A DNA stretch of 8,334 bases. It comes from an uncultured Collinsella sp. (lineage in GTDB: Bacteria; Actinomycetota; Coriobacteriia; Coriobacteriales; Coriobacteriaceae). Shown piece by piece: positions 1 to 6,150 of this stretch (position 1 is its first letter; each line of letters opens with the position of its first letter). The DNA lies in the NCBI GenBank assembly GCA_900556205.1, contig USNX01000042.1, positions 1 to 8,334 on the forward strand, in the 5' to 3' direction. Made by a program: the position numbers and the translations under genes. Below the pieces are notes generated by a model. That model was given only the letters and a program-made list of their open reading frames with translations. It was not told where the DNA came from and ran no database searches.

Positions 1-351
1 CTCCTGCTTGACCTCTTCGTTATTGCACTCAATCAACGACAGGATCTTGTCATCGGTCGTGTTCTTCTGGCGCTTCAGGCTCTGAACATAACGATAGATG
101 ATGTAGTGGCGGGCAACCTCGTAGCAGTCGAGACGCATGATCTCGTCCTCGACCAAATCCTGGATCTCCTCGACCGAAACGGTGTGTCCGGCATTCTCAC
201 ATGCCTCGGCAACGTTTTGTGCCGCATAAACCACCTGACGGTCGGTTAGACGAGAGCTCTCCTCGACCTCCAAGTTTGCGGCGCGGATGGCATTGACGAT
301 CTTATCGATGTCAAAGACAACCTCGGTGCCGCTGCGCTTGATGATCTTCAT
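1..351 (-). CDS. nrdD: Anaerobic ribonucleoside-triphosphate reductase, N-terminal part (ATP-cone)
   Basis: Partial gene that runs off the left edge; 117 codons are visible. The protein starts MKIIKRSGTEVVFDID and residues ~3-95 read as an ATP-cone, the nucleotide-sensing domain at the front of ribonucleotide reductases. The following stretch NTTDDKILSLIECNNEEVKQ is characteristic of NrdD, the oxygen-sensitive glycyl-radical class III enzyme that reduces ribonucleoside triphosphates for DNA synthesis, rather than of class I NrdA. The catalytic barrel and glycyl-radical site lie outside the window. The start is set by the ATG at 349-351, which has a purine-rich Shine-Dalgarno (GGCAAGAGG, reading on the minus strand) just upstream. 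Two NrdR-like boxes and a promoter lie about 225 bp upstream, so NrdR repression is expected. An activase gene nrdG usually follows nrdD but cannot be seen here. Confidence 0.93.
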   Translation of the reverse strand, partial: MKIIKRSGTEVVFDIDKIVNAIRAANLEVEESSRLTDRQVVYAAQNVAEACENAGHTVSVEEIQDLVEDEIMRLDCYEVARHYIIYRYVQSLKRQKNTTDDKILSLIECNNEEVKQE

Positions 352-377
352 CCTCTTGCCTCTTTCGCCTCGTAGTC

Positions 378-557
378 TCATTGCGCTTCAGAGCCAAACG
401 ATGCCCGGCAGAGCTTGCCCCTGTCTTGCGGCGCCGTCGCGCAATCTGTGTTCTCGATAAACCATAGGCCCTCATGCGGACAATCCTCGCGGCCGATCAA
501 GCGGCTCAAAGGCGTGTCCAAATGGGGCGAATAAGGTCTTCGTTCTCTGTCCGCCAT
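378..557 (-). CDS. Possible 59-residue leader ORF upstream of nrdD
   Basis: A small open frame lies wholly inside the nrdD leader, with ATG at 555-557 and TGA at 378-380, ending 26 bp before the nrdD start. It begins MADRERRPYSPHLDTPLSRL and has three cysteines in its second half (EDCPHEG, TDCATAP, KLCRAS). I recognise no family. For it: it fills most of the otherwise unexplained leader, shares strand with nrdD and ends near the nrdD Shine-Dalgarno. Against it: there is no clear Shine-Dalgarno, and the predicted transcript start would leave only about 15 nt before the ATG. It could be a real small protein, a regulatory leader peptide, or chance. Confidence 0.3.
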   Translation of the reverse strand: MADRERRPYSPHLDTPLSRLIGREDCPHEGLWFIENTDCATAPQDRGKLCRASFGSEAQ

Positions 558-576
558 CTATCATACGACAAAGAGG

Positions 577-592
577 CATCTATATCCTGTAT
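577..592. promoter_or_regulatory. Second, weaker NrdR box
   Basis: The 16-mer CATCTATATCCTGTAT keeps the core of the NrdR consensus (C, W, A-T-A-T, then W-G-T) but is degenerate at both ends and in the middle. On its own it would not be convincing. It is called because it lies exactly 32 bp (start to start) from the strong box at 609, and NrdR sites are usually paired at about 31-32 bp, three helical turns. It overlaps the predicted nrdD -10. Confidence 0.5.
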
Positions 593-608
593 TCTTTTTT
601 TAGGTCAA
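579..608 (-). promoter_or_regulatory. Probable nrdD promoter
   Basis: Reading on the minus strand, TTGACC (603-608) is followed after 18 bp by TATAGA (579-584), a reasonable sigma70-type -35/-10 pair. Transcription would begin near 572 and leave a leader of about 220 nt before nrdD. One NrdR-like box covers the -10 and the other abuts the -35, a good arrangement for repression. Start site and strength are inferred. Confidence 0.5.
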
Positions 609-624
609 ACACAACATATAGTGT
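609..624. promoter_or_regulatory. NrdR box upstream of nrdD
   Basis: ACACAACATATAGTGT is a near-palindrome that matches the NrdR-box consensus ACACWATATWTWGTGT very closely. NrdR is the ATP/dATP-sensing repressor of bacterial ribonucleotide reductase genes. The site sits directly upstream of the predicted -35 of nrdD and is paired with a weaker box one standard spacing away. Confidence 0.75.
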
Positions 625-940
625 TTCAGCAGGTCAAAGCAATTAGTCATTTTGCAGACGCATTAAAAATGAGGGGCATTTGACAAGTCGGTAAAACGTT
701 ACCAACACGGCTACCTGCATGGCAGTTATAAAACCCCCTTAGTCAAGCCGCTGACAAATCCTACCAAAACCAAGCCGCTCACGCCAAAAGAATCCAAAAG
801 ATTATGCTTGACCAACATGTTGCGGTCACGATCGGCCAGGACGTATGCAATCTGCCGGCACCCCTACGGGATGCGAAGACCATTGTGTACAGGCCTTGGA
901 TCAATATTTGGTGGTTTATTTGCCGGCATGCTTGGCGGTA
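625..940. other. Intergenic left flank up to the element boundary
   Basis: I can support no gene here. An ATG at 804 is in frame with the integrase downstream, and another frame at 808-1011 is glycine-rich, but neither has a Shine-Dalgarno or recognisable similarity. A TTGACA hexamer at about 679 has no convincing -10. A short direct repeat, CAAGCCGCTGAC / CAAGCCGCTCAC, occurs at 743-754 and 771-782, and a 10-bp palindrome CAACATGTTG lies at about 814. If the 20-bp repeat at 941 is attL, this stretch is host DNA. Confidence 0.4.
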
Positions 941-960
941 TAAAACAAAACAGCCCAGAG
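941..960. repeat. Putative attL core
   Basis: The 20-bp sequence TAAAACAAAACAGCCCAGAG is identical to 6772-6791. Downstream similarity continues as AACATAG here against ACATAG at the right copy, a one-base indel. At this copy the sequence is only half of the hairpin terminator seen at the right copy, with no pairing partner, so it is best explained as a duplicated integration core and not as a second terminator. It lies just upstream of, or at, the start of the integrase frame. Confidence 0.65.
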
Positions 961-2111
961 AACATAGGGGGCGCGATCAGGGATTCGACGTCTCCACATC
1001 CCAGTCGGTAGAGGTCTGCGTCCGCAAGTATCTCGACAACCTGCAGGAGACAGGCGCGAGGGCAAGGTCAACTATGGCAACCTACCGGCACATGCTCAAG
1101 CACCTTGAGCGCAACCCCATCGGTAAAGTGCCCTTCAGGGAGCTTGACCCGAAGCAGGTCAAGGAATGGATGGTCTCCCCACGCGAGGCCGGCAAGTCTC
1201 CCGCCACCATCCAAAAGGCGTACAACGTCCTGCACGGAGCCTACACCCAGGCCGTCGAGCGTGATTAGTTCCCCTACGACCCCATCGCGAGCGTGTCCAG
1301 GCCAAAGGTTCCCATCACCAAGCGCAACGCAGTCAAGAAGAGCGACTGCCCAAAGCTCATCTCATACCTCGATCTGGTCGACGAGTCTCCCATCAACATG
1401 TCCATCATTCTTGCGCTCTACACCGGCATGCGTGAGGGCGAGATTTGTGCGCTGCGCTGAAGCGACGTCGGCTTCGACGAGGCCACCATCACGGTCATGC
1501 GCTCCGTGGCACGCGACGATGGCGCGACGTACATAAAGGAGCCCAAGGGCAAAAAGCCCCTCCACACCATCCCTATCCCTGCCGTCCCCAGAAAGCACCT
1601 TCTCAGCCGCAGGGAAATCATGCGAGACGATTGCGAAACCATGATCGTACCGTTCAAGGAATCGATGTATGTCACCGGCAAGCCCAGTCTATCGCCTAAA
1701 GCATACGAGGACCCTCATCAGGTCTGGCACGGCTGGAAATCGATAGCCTCATCACTGGGGCCCAGGGGCACGATGGGCAAGACTCCGACGTTCCACGACC
1801 TGCGGCACACCTATACGACCATGGCCATCGCAGAGGGGTCCAACATCAAGAGCGTCCAGACCATCATGGGGCATGCCAAGGCCCAAACCACCCTCGACAT
1901 CTATGCAGACACCACGAGCGAGGCGATGCGTAAAACAGCCAATCTGACCGCAGTCGCGCTCAGGGCCCCCTCGGTCTCATCGTTCACCACAAGGCGCGAA
2001 ACGGCCCCCAGAGAAGCGAGACCCCAGGGGAACACTTCGCGGCATAGTTGGCGCCGCTCGGTGCATCCGTCCTCGTCCCACGTCAGCGGTACGATCATCC
2101 GGGCATCGTAA
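960..2111 (+). pseudogene. Phage tyrosine recombinase (integrase), two in-frame stops
   Basis: One reading frame encodes a site-specific integrase interrupted by TAG at 1266-1268 and TGA at 1458-1460. The visible order is a SAM-like core-binding domain (about 990-1300, SVEVCVRKYLDNLQETGARA) and then the catalytic domain with the full constellation: Arg in TGMREGEI (codon 1431), HDLRH (His 1794, Arg 1803), His in MGHAKAQTTL (1872) and nucleophile Tyr in DIYAD (1902). The TGA falls in the LR-x-SDVGFD motif where Trp is usual (TGG to TGA); the TAG is in the linker between domains. No base is lost or gained between them. No arm-binding N-terminal domain or clear start codon is visible, so the 5' end is probably missing too. 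Similarity fades near 1965; the rest of the frame to 2111 overlaps the antisense portal remnant. It would have catalysed integration and excision, and is almost certainly inactive now. Confidence 0.88.
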
Positions 2112-2554
2112 TGCCGAACCCTCACCTTGCCGGCGTCACCGTCCACCCACAGGGCCCAGGCGCCAGTACCGAGGCCGAAGGCACGCACCAGGCACGCCTG
2201 CGCCGCCTGGAGGAACCCCGAGTCCTCAATCCACGCCGCCATCCACTCGGTTACCATCGCGTTATCGCACGCGCAGATCGTCTTGTCGTTCAGCAGCAGA
2301 GAGCCCCACTCGGTACACACCCGCATCGCAGGCTTCACCGAACGGCGATGCACCTCATACGAGCGGCCGAACGCGTCCGTGTCGTAATAGTCGTAGAAGC
2401 TACCCTCAGACCGCATCCACTCATTCCACTCTCGAATGTGCTCCTCCATCGGCTCCAGCGGCAGTACAAACCCGAGCCCCCGCAAATATGCACGCACATG
2501 CTCAGACACCCAATACTCATCATCCACACCCAAGATCAGCCCAATCTCCCGCAT
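2057..2554 (-). pseudogene. Phage portal protein, N-terminal fragment
   Basis: About 166 codons resemble the N-terminal part of SPP1 gp6-like portal proteins, the dodecameric ring through which DNA enters the capsid. Recognisable stretches are EHIREWNEWMRSEGSFYDYY, the segment SVKPAMRVCTEWGSLLLND, a GTGAWALW strand, and HYDARMIVPLTWDEDGCTE. Similarity stops at about 2057. The frame continues to 1901 only as the antisense of the integrase 3' end. Full-length portals of this family are roughly 450-500 residues, so about two thirds is missing. The start at 2554 has no good Shine-Dalgarno. In an intact phage this gene directly follows the large terminase; here two plus-strand genes separate them. 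Confidence 0.72.
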
Positions 2555-2599
2555 CCAATGTCGAGCAAATTGAACCGTCCGGTCACAAGCGCCGAGCCG

Positions 2600-2605
2600 T
2601 ATAAT
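2600..2605 (+). promoter_or_regulatory. Probable promoter -10 for the 2644 gene
   Basis: A perfect TATAAT (in GCCGTATAATGCA) lies 38 bp before the GTG start at 2644. The best -35-like hexamer, TTGAAC at 2570-2575, is 24 bp away, too far for standard spacing; at 17-18 bp there is only weak sequence. The initiation point would be near 2612, leaving about 30 nt for the leader and the AGAAGG ribosome site. Confidence 0.5.
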
Positions 2606-2643
2606 GCACCCTCGGATTAAGCAGCCGAGAAGAAGGGTCGCCC

Positions 2644-2868
2644 GTGGTTACGTTCGAGCTATTGAATGAATCTGCCGAAGATCTGCTCTACGCCTACCAC
2701 CCCGAAGGAGATCGCCACCACGCCGGCGTCGTCACCTACAACCCCAATACCCACGCCACCCACATCATCGAACACGCCACCACCGACCACGGCGCCCACT
2801 ACGCCCACCGTCTAGCCCACCATCTAGCCACCTCACCGGACCCAGTCCCCTCCGGCGCCCTAGCCTAA
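2644..2868 (+). CDS. Small hypothetical protein, His-rich C-terminus
   Basis: Complete 74-residue protein starting at GTG, chosen because an AGAAGG Shine-Dalgarno lies 7 nt upstream and a TATAAT box lies upstream of that. The N-terminal half, VTFELLNESAEDLLYAYHPE then GDRHHAGVVTYNPNTHATHI, reads as two or three beta-strands around a YxPEGD...GVV core. I recall similar small uncharacterised proteins near phage genes in gut bacteria, but cannot verify that here. The second half is rich in His and Ala (about ten His in 25 residues) and ends PVPSGALA. No membrane segment, signal peptide or catalytic motif is visible. It lies 35 bp before the zinc-ribbon gene in the same orientation, so the two are probably co-transcribed. 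It is opposite to the flanking phage genes. Function unknown. Confidence 0.65.
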   Translation: MVTFELLNESAEDLLYAYHPEGDRHHAGVVTYNPNTHATHIIEHATTDHGAHYAHRLAHHLATSPDPVPSGALA

Positions 2869-2903
2869 GCTATCCTTGCCGTATCAAGAGAAAGAGGGGC
2901 AGC

Positions 2904-3467
2904 ATGGTAGACGTAAACAAACTTGACGAGGAGCTCGGTGATGCCGATTCCGAGCAGCTTCAGTACATCTATGACACGCAGAAAGACCTGTATTCGGCCG
3001 AGGAACTTGCCAACATCCTAAAGCTGAAGGCAATGCGCGTCCAAGAGGAAGATGCCGAGGAAAGGGCCCTTCTGGCAAAAGCCGAAGAATACCTCCCCAA
3101 GGAGATCAACTGCCCCAAGTGCGACGGCCCCAACGATTTCCATAACGACGTCTGCCGGTTCTGCGGGGCAAAGCTCAAAAAGGCCGAATACTATAACAGG
3201 GCCCGCAATATGGCCCTGGGTATTGAGGACGACGAGGATTCTACTGGAGAGCTGGATGACGAGGAGCGTCGTTCTTTCCTCGCGCAATATATCATCAGCT
3301 TCCTTATTCCTCTCGTTGGCTGGATCATGGGAGGCATCTTTCTCACACGAAACGACTCCGAGGAGCATGATGCGGGCATCATCTGCATCATGCTTGGTAT
3401 CGCCTCCGGCGTCCTTGTCGTCCTTCTTTACTTCTACATCATAGGAAGCGCTATCAATACGATTTAA
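2904..3467 (+). CDS. Zinc-ribbon, two-TM membrane protein
   Basis: Complete 187-residue protein with a strong ribosome site (AGAGGGG, 5 nt before ATG). Residues 1-65 are charged and probably helical (SEQLQYIYDTQKDLYSAEEL). Residues 70-87 form a zinc ribbon, CPKC (Cys70, Cys73) then CRFC (Cys84, Cys87). An acidic linker (about 105-121, GIEDDEDSTGELDDEE) follows, then two hydrophobic helices at about 126-148 and 157-181, separated by a short polar loop. The charged, zinc-binding N-terminal part is probably cytoplasmic. This architecture is common in uncharacterised actinobacterial and Firmicute membrane proteins, and no enzymatic role is evident. It follows the 74-residue gene and has a possible hairpin terminator behind it. 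The frame is intact although neighbouring phage genes are damaged, which suggests it is cargo under selection or a later insertion. Function unknown. Confidence 0.82.
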   Translation: MVDVNKLDEELGDADSEQLQYIYDTQKDLYSAEELANILKLKAMRVQEEDAEERALLAKAEEYLPKEINCPKCDGPNDFHNDVCRFCGAKLKKAEYYNRARNMALGIEDDEDSTGELDDEERRSFLAQYIISFLIPLVGWIMGGIFLTRNDSEEHDAGIICIMLGIASGVLVVLLYFYIIGSAINTI

Positions 3468-3470
3468 GAC

Positions 3471-3506
3471 AAAAACGCCCCCGATGGAACTGGTATTCTC
3501 TCGGGG
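3471..3506. terminator. Possible bidirectional hairpin terminator
   Basis: CCCCGA (3479-3484) pairs with TCGGGG (3501-3506) across a 16-nt loop. On the minus strand the stem is followed by GCGTTTTTG, which would stop transcription coming from the terminase side. On the plus strand only TCTTGT follows, so termination after the zinc-ribbon gene would be weaker. The long loop lowers confidence. Confidence 0.4.
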
Positions 3507-3522
3507 TCTTGTAATCAATATG

Positions 3523-3567
3523 CTGAGCATTCTACCGTCGAGTATTAAGCTGCCGAGCATTCCACCG
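3523..3567. repeat. Three degenerate 15-bp tandem repeats
   Basis: Three head-to-tail 15-bp units share a GAGYATT core: CTGAGCATTCTACCG (3523-3537), TCGAGTATTAAGCTG (3538-3552) and CCGAGCATTCCACCG (3553-3567). Units 1 and 3 agree at 12 of 15 positions; the middle one has diverged. They sit just past the large terminase stop codon in an otherwise empty gap. I see no function. Confidence 0.5.
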
Positions 3568-3574
3568 GCCACCA

Positions 3575-4854
3575 TCACCCGCGCAGAACGTCGTCCATCA
3601 TGGCATACCGAACCGCGTCTATCGAGTGATCGTCCCCATCCGGTATGTCGTCAATCCAGGTGCCATCCCTATCCCGCAGATACTCCTTGCAGGTAAACTC
3701 CGCATACGTCAGCGGACACCGCTCCGCATCGATGTAGATCTCCCGCAGGCCCGCCAGCCAGTCATACGACAGCCGCCGCATCCGGGCCTTTCGCGCCGGG
3801 CGCGCCCGCAACCCAAAATCACGCCGATATACTGCCATCGACTGCTTTCCATCCGGCGTATCATCGCACCAGATCAGCTCGTCATGGAAATACGCGTCCT
3901 CACCAGCCACGTCGCTATACGTCATCGCGTCCACGACCATCTGCCCCGTCTCAGCCGGCGTCTTCCTGTTCGCACTCATTTCGCTATAAATGCTGAGCCT
4001 TCGCGCGCCAGGCTCCCATCCGCAGCGAACAAACCGCCAAGGGTCAGGGAACCATCCCCAGTCAACGCCGTTGCGCGTCCTCTCAAAGCCGCGGCATCTC
4101 ATATCGCTCATACGAATGTCGAGGATGTTGTCGAACACGTTGCCGCCGGTGCCGGTGACCTCCCCCAGATACTCCCATCGCCAGGCCTGCTCGCACGTCT
4201 CCCGTAGATACTCCGCTTCCTCAATAAAGGGCTCGCCGAGCCACTCCGGATGCGACTCCACCACATCCAAATACGATGAATGCCGAACGATCGTGTCGCA
4301 ACGCCTAAACCGCTCCAACCGTTCCACGTTCACCCAGGACCACATCGTCTTGGGGGGGGGTTGTAGCTGTAGAAGATCCAGAACCTATCGCCGCCGCGCC
4401 TCAAAGAGTTCAATATCGAGCGAACGGCCTCGATACCGTCAAACTGGTCCAGCTCCTCAAACCACACGACGGCGCAATACCCCTTGGTAAACTTCACCGA
4501 CTTCAGCTTGACCGGATCATCCGCACCACGAAACACAATCCTCTGCCCCGTAGGCTTATAGATGATTTCCATTGGTGAGATTTTGCACTGGAAGTACCCC
4601 TCCAGCCCCAGCGCCTCAATGGCCCAAAGAATCTGCTGATACACCGAGTCGCGCAGTGTATTGCCGAACCGTCGCACGATGCAGGCATTCGCCTCCGGAA
4701 ACGCCATGATCAGCAGTACGATCCCCACGCTGATAAAGCTCGACTTCGTGCTGCCGCGCCCACCATACATCCAGTAATGCGTATGGCCATGCGCCATCAC
4801 ATCACCCAGCACATCATGAAAAGACGGGATGACAAGATCGGCCGCCTTAACCAT
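3575..4854 (-). pseudogene. terL: Phage terminase large subunit, frameshifted
   Basis: The packaging motor is split over two frames. The upstream part starts at ATG 4852-4854 (MVKAADLVIPSFHDVLGDVM) and contains the ATPase: Walker A YGGRGSTKSS, and the Walker B region CAVVWFEELDQF with its acidic pair, then the coupling segment FWIFYSYNPP. It then runs into a stop near 4330. The downstream part resumes as KTMWSWVNVERLERF and carries the RNase H-like nuclease region, ending DGDDHSIDAVRYAMMDDVLRG, the usual terminase tail. The join is the run of nine G (4352-4360 on the plus strand); seven or ten would restore one frame of about 426 residues, normal for the family. Nothing else appears damaged. 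The start overlaps the end of the small-terminase remnant, as in phage packaging operons. The change could be a true indel or an assembly error in the homopolymer. Confidence 0.9.
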
Positions 4855-5068
4855 TCGTATCCGCCGAGTCGCCCGTAGCCGTGCGCACCTCGACGCCGAG
4901 AACGATCTTGGGCGCATCCTCGGTCTCGACGGCAGTCTTTCGCGTCTCGGGACGACTGAACTCGTCAGGATATGGTCGAAGGAGGTCACAAAAAGCCATG
5001 CCGTTTGACCCCAAATAACGAACCACTCGTATTTGTTGCTCAACAAATCGAATGAACGTCCGTATTAC
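4847..5068 (-). pseudogene. terS: Terminase small subunit, C-terminal remnant
   Basis: A frame ending at TAA 4847-4849, which overlaps the terL ATG (ATGGTTAA), reads FIRFVEQQIRVVRYLGSNGM, then AFCDLLRPYPDEFSRPETRK, and closes PKIVLGVEVRTATGDSADTN-G. A short acidic or polar tail overlapping terL is typical of the DNA-recognition subunit of the terminase. The DNA-binding N-terminal part is missing; the readable sequence stops where the promoter region of the divergent lipoprotein gene begins, so insertion of that gene probably removed it. The identification rests mainly on position and overlap with terL, because small terminases diverge strongly. Confidence 0.6.
5040..5068 (+). promoter_or_regulatory. 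Weak candidate promoter for the lipoprotein gene
   Basis: TCAACA (5040-5045) and TATTAC (5063-5068) are 17 bp apart and each matches four of six consensus positions. Transcription would start near 5076, giving a leader of about 32 nt with the AAAGG ribosome site. It lies inside the small-terminase remnant. Confidence 0.3.
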
Positions 5069-5108
5069 AGTAAAGGAGCTGTTTAGTGTGCAATAAGAAA
5101 GGCCAACG

Positions 5109-5675
5109 ATGAATCAACTGTCCAGAAGGGGCTTCCTCGCATTGATGGGCGCCGTTTCGCTTTCCATGGCAGGCTGCGGCAACGTCTCGAACGAAGATTA
5201 CAACGCCAAGAACCATGTGACGTTTAAGGGCGCGTACGCCGTAGAGAATGCAGAAAACTCGACGGTTGAGCTGTGGGTGCTCTCGACCGTCGACGCCGAC
5301 GAAGACGAGAACCTGAATGGCGTTTATTACGAAAACGCGGCAAAGGGCGGCGCGTCCGGGACGTGTGGGCCTGAAATACAGTTTGACGACAAGAACTCCT
5401 ATACCGACGACTACTACCTGAACAAGGGGCAGTACGATGAGCTGTTCGCAGGGACCGGCTATGGCTGCTGGAGCGGCATGGATACTCTTGTTGCGGGGTC
5501 CGGTGATAAATACCACATGGTAATGAGCTTCTCCTCGGTAGCCAAATCTGACATCGAGAAGTGCGAAAAAGCGAAAGTCAGTAACGTCTCGTATGATTTC
5601 AAGTTCGATACAAGCGACATTAAAACAGTCGCGTCGCGCGAGGAAGTTATCTCCGAAGCAATGAACCTCCAGTAG
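5109..5675 (+). CDS. Tat-exported lipoprotein, function unknown
   Basis: Complete 188-residue protein. The N-terminus MNQLSRRGFLALMGAVSLSM carries a twin-arginine motif (SRRGFL, residues 5-10), a hydrophobic stretch and then a lipobox (S-M-A-G-C) with lipid-attachment Cys23. The protein should therefore be exported folded by the Tat pathway and anchored to the outer face of the membrane. The mature part is acidic and rich in Asp, Asn, Tyr and Gly, with alternating beta-like segments and Cys at about 86, 120 and 152. I recognise no catalytic motif; a beta-sandwich binding domain is one possibility. The ATG has AAAGG 7 nt upstream. The gene stands alone with its own strong terminator, opposite in direction to the decayed phage genes on both sides and filling the gap between them. 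It is probably cargo altering the host surface, but that is inference. Confidence 0.85.
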   Translation: MNQLSRRGFLALMGAVSLSMAGCGNVSNEDYNAKNHVTFKGAYAVENAENSTVELWVLSTVDADEDENLNGVYYENAAKGGASGTCGPEIQFDDKNSYTDDYYLNKGQYDELFAGTGYGCWSGMDTLVAGSGDKYHMVMSFSSVAKSDIEKCEKAKVSNVSYDFKFDTSDIKTVASREEVISEAMNLQ

Positions 5676-5693
5676 AGAACGACTCAATATCAG

Positions 5694-5734
5694 AAGACCG
5701 CCCAGGCAATGCAGCCTCAGGCGGTCTTTCTTTT
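5694..5734 (+). terminator. Strong intrinsic terminator after the lipoprotein gene
   Basis: AAGACCGCC (5694-5702) pairs perfectly with GGCGGTCTT (5720-5728), extended inward by AGGC/GCCT around a small loop. It is followed by TCTTTT. It begins 18 bp after the lipoprotein stop and touches the stop codon of the converging HTH/zinc-ribbon gene. Confidence 0.88.
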
Positions 5735-6124
5735 ATCGCTCCCGCTTCCCCTTCAACCCGTACCGCCGTCGCAGCCGCGAGTTCGCCTGCCTCAGCCGCG
5801 CGTACTCGCGCTGCAGGGCCTCAAGCTCAGCACCCTCGACACCCGCCGCCTCAGCTTGGAGGAGCTCGTTATACGCCCGCTCCTCCTCAACATGCAGCCG
5901 CTCGGTACACAGCAGGCACATTCCGGTCGTACGGACCAAGCGCACGCCGATCACCCCGCACTCGGGGCACTGGGAACGCACCTTCAGCGATACATGGATC
6001 CGGCTCGCATGCGCCTCGACGGACCGCACCGTCCGAAACACCCCGTCTCGCGGTAAATCGCCTCCCGCACGCCCGCGCCCCCCAGGTGGCTCTGCTCGCG
6101 CGCGATCTCCTCCTGTCGGCACGT
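5733..6124 (-). pseudogene. HTH / zinc-ribbon / coiled-coil phage protein, frameshifted
   Basis: The last ~100 codons encode FRTVRSVEAHASRIHVSLKV, a zinc ribbon CPEC...CLLC, and a long charged helix (YNELLQAEAAGVEGAELEAL, then REYARLRQANSRLRRRYG), probably a coiled coil, ending in a basic tail. In this frame the sequence upstream of ~6045 is low-complexity Gly/Arg/Pro (GGDRARAEPPGGRGRAGG). A neighbouring frame of the same bases reads RQEEIAREQSHLGGAGVREA-IYRE, which looks like a helix-turn-helix. I infer that one gene, HTH then zinc ribbon then coiled coil, was broken near 6041-6052. No start codon is visible in the HTH frame, which has a stop at 6125-6127. It lies upstream of the terminase genes on the same strand, so it is probably a phage DNA-binding protein. 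It might even be the displaced front of a small terminase; I cannot decide. Confidence 0.55.
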
Positions 6125-6150
6125 CTAGGGCACGGCAGGACCCGGGCGGC

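Noticed and set aside
352..577. Riboswitch (cobalamin or similar) in the nrdD leader
   Set aside because: I could not find the conserved core motifs of the classes I know; the leader is better filled by an open frame.
941..960. Second copy of the tRNA-type terminator for a minus-strand gene
   Set aside because: Only one stem arm and the T-tract are present, with no pairing arm and no minus-strand gene ending here; the att interpretation fits better.
808..1011. Glycine-rich hydrophobic peptide GLGSIFGGLFAGMLGG as a lysis or toxin peptide
   Set aside because: No ribosome site, it crosses the putative att core and overlaps the integrase frame; likely a chance frame.
1266..1460. Stop-codon reassignment or readthrough (as in some gut phages) to explain the integrase stops
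   Set aside because: Two different stops (TAG and TGA) would both need recoding, while every intact gene here ends normally and terL, terS, portal and the HTH gene carry unrelated lesions. Pseudogene decay is simpler.
3523..3567. CRISPR-like array
   Set aside because: Units are 15 bp, directly abutting and without spacers; no cas genes.
3018..3578. Long minus-strand frame opposite the zinc-ribbon gene
   Set aside because: It is antisense to a well-supported gene with a zinc ribbon and TM helices, and has no recognisable features of its own.
5040..5687. Long minus-strand frame opposite the lipoprotein gene
   Set aside because: The plus strand has a Tat motif, lipobox, ribosome site and strong terminator; the antisense frame has none.
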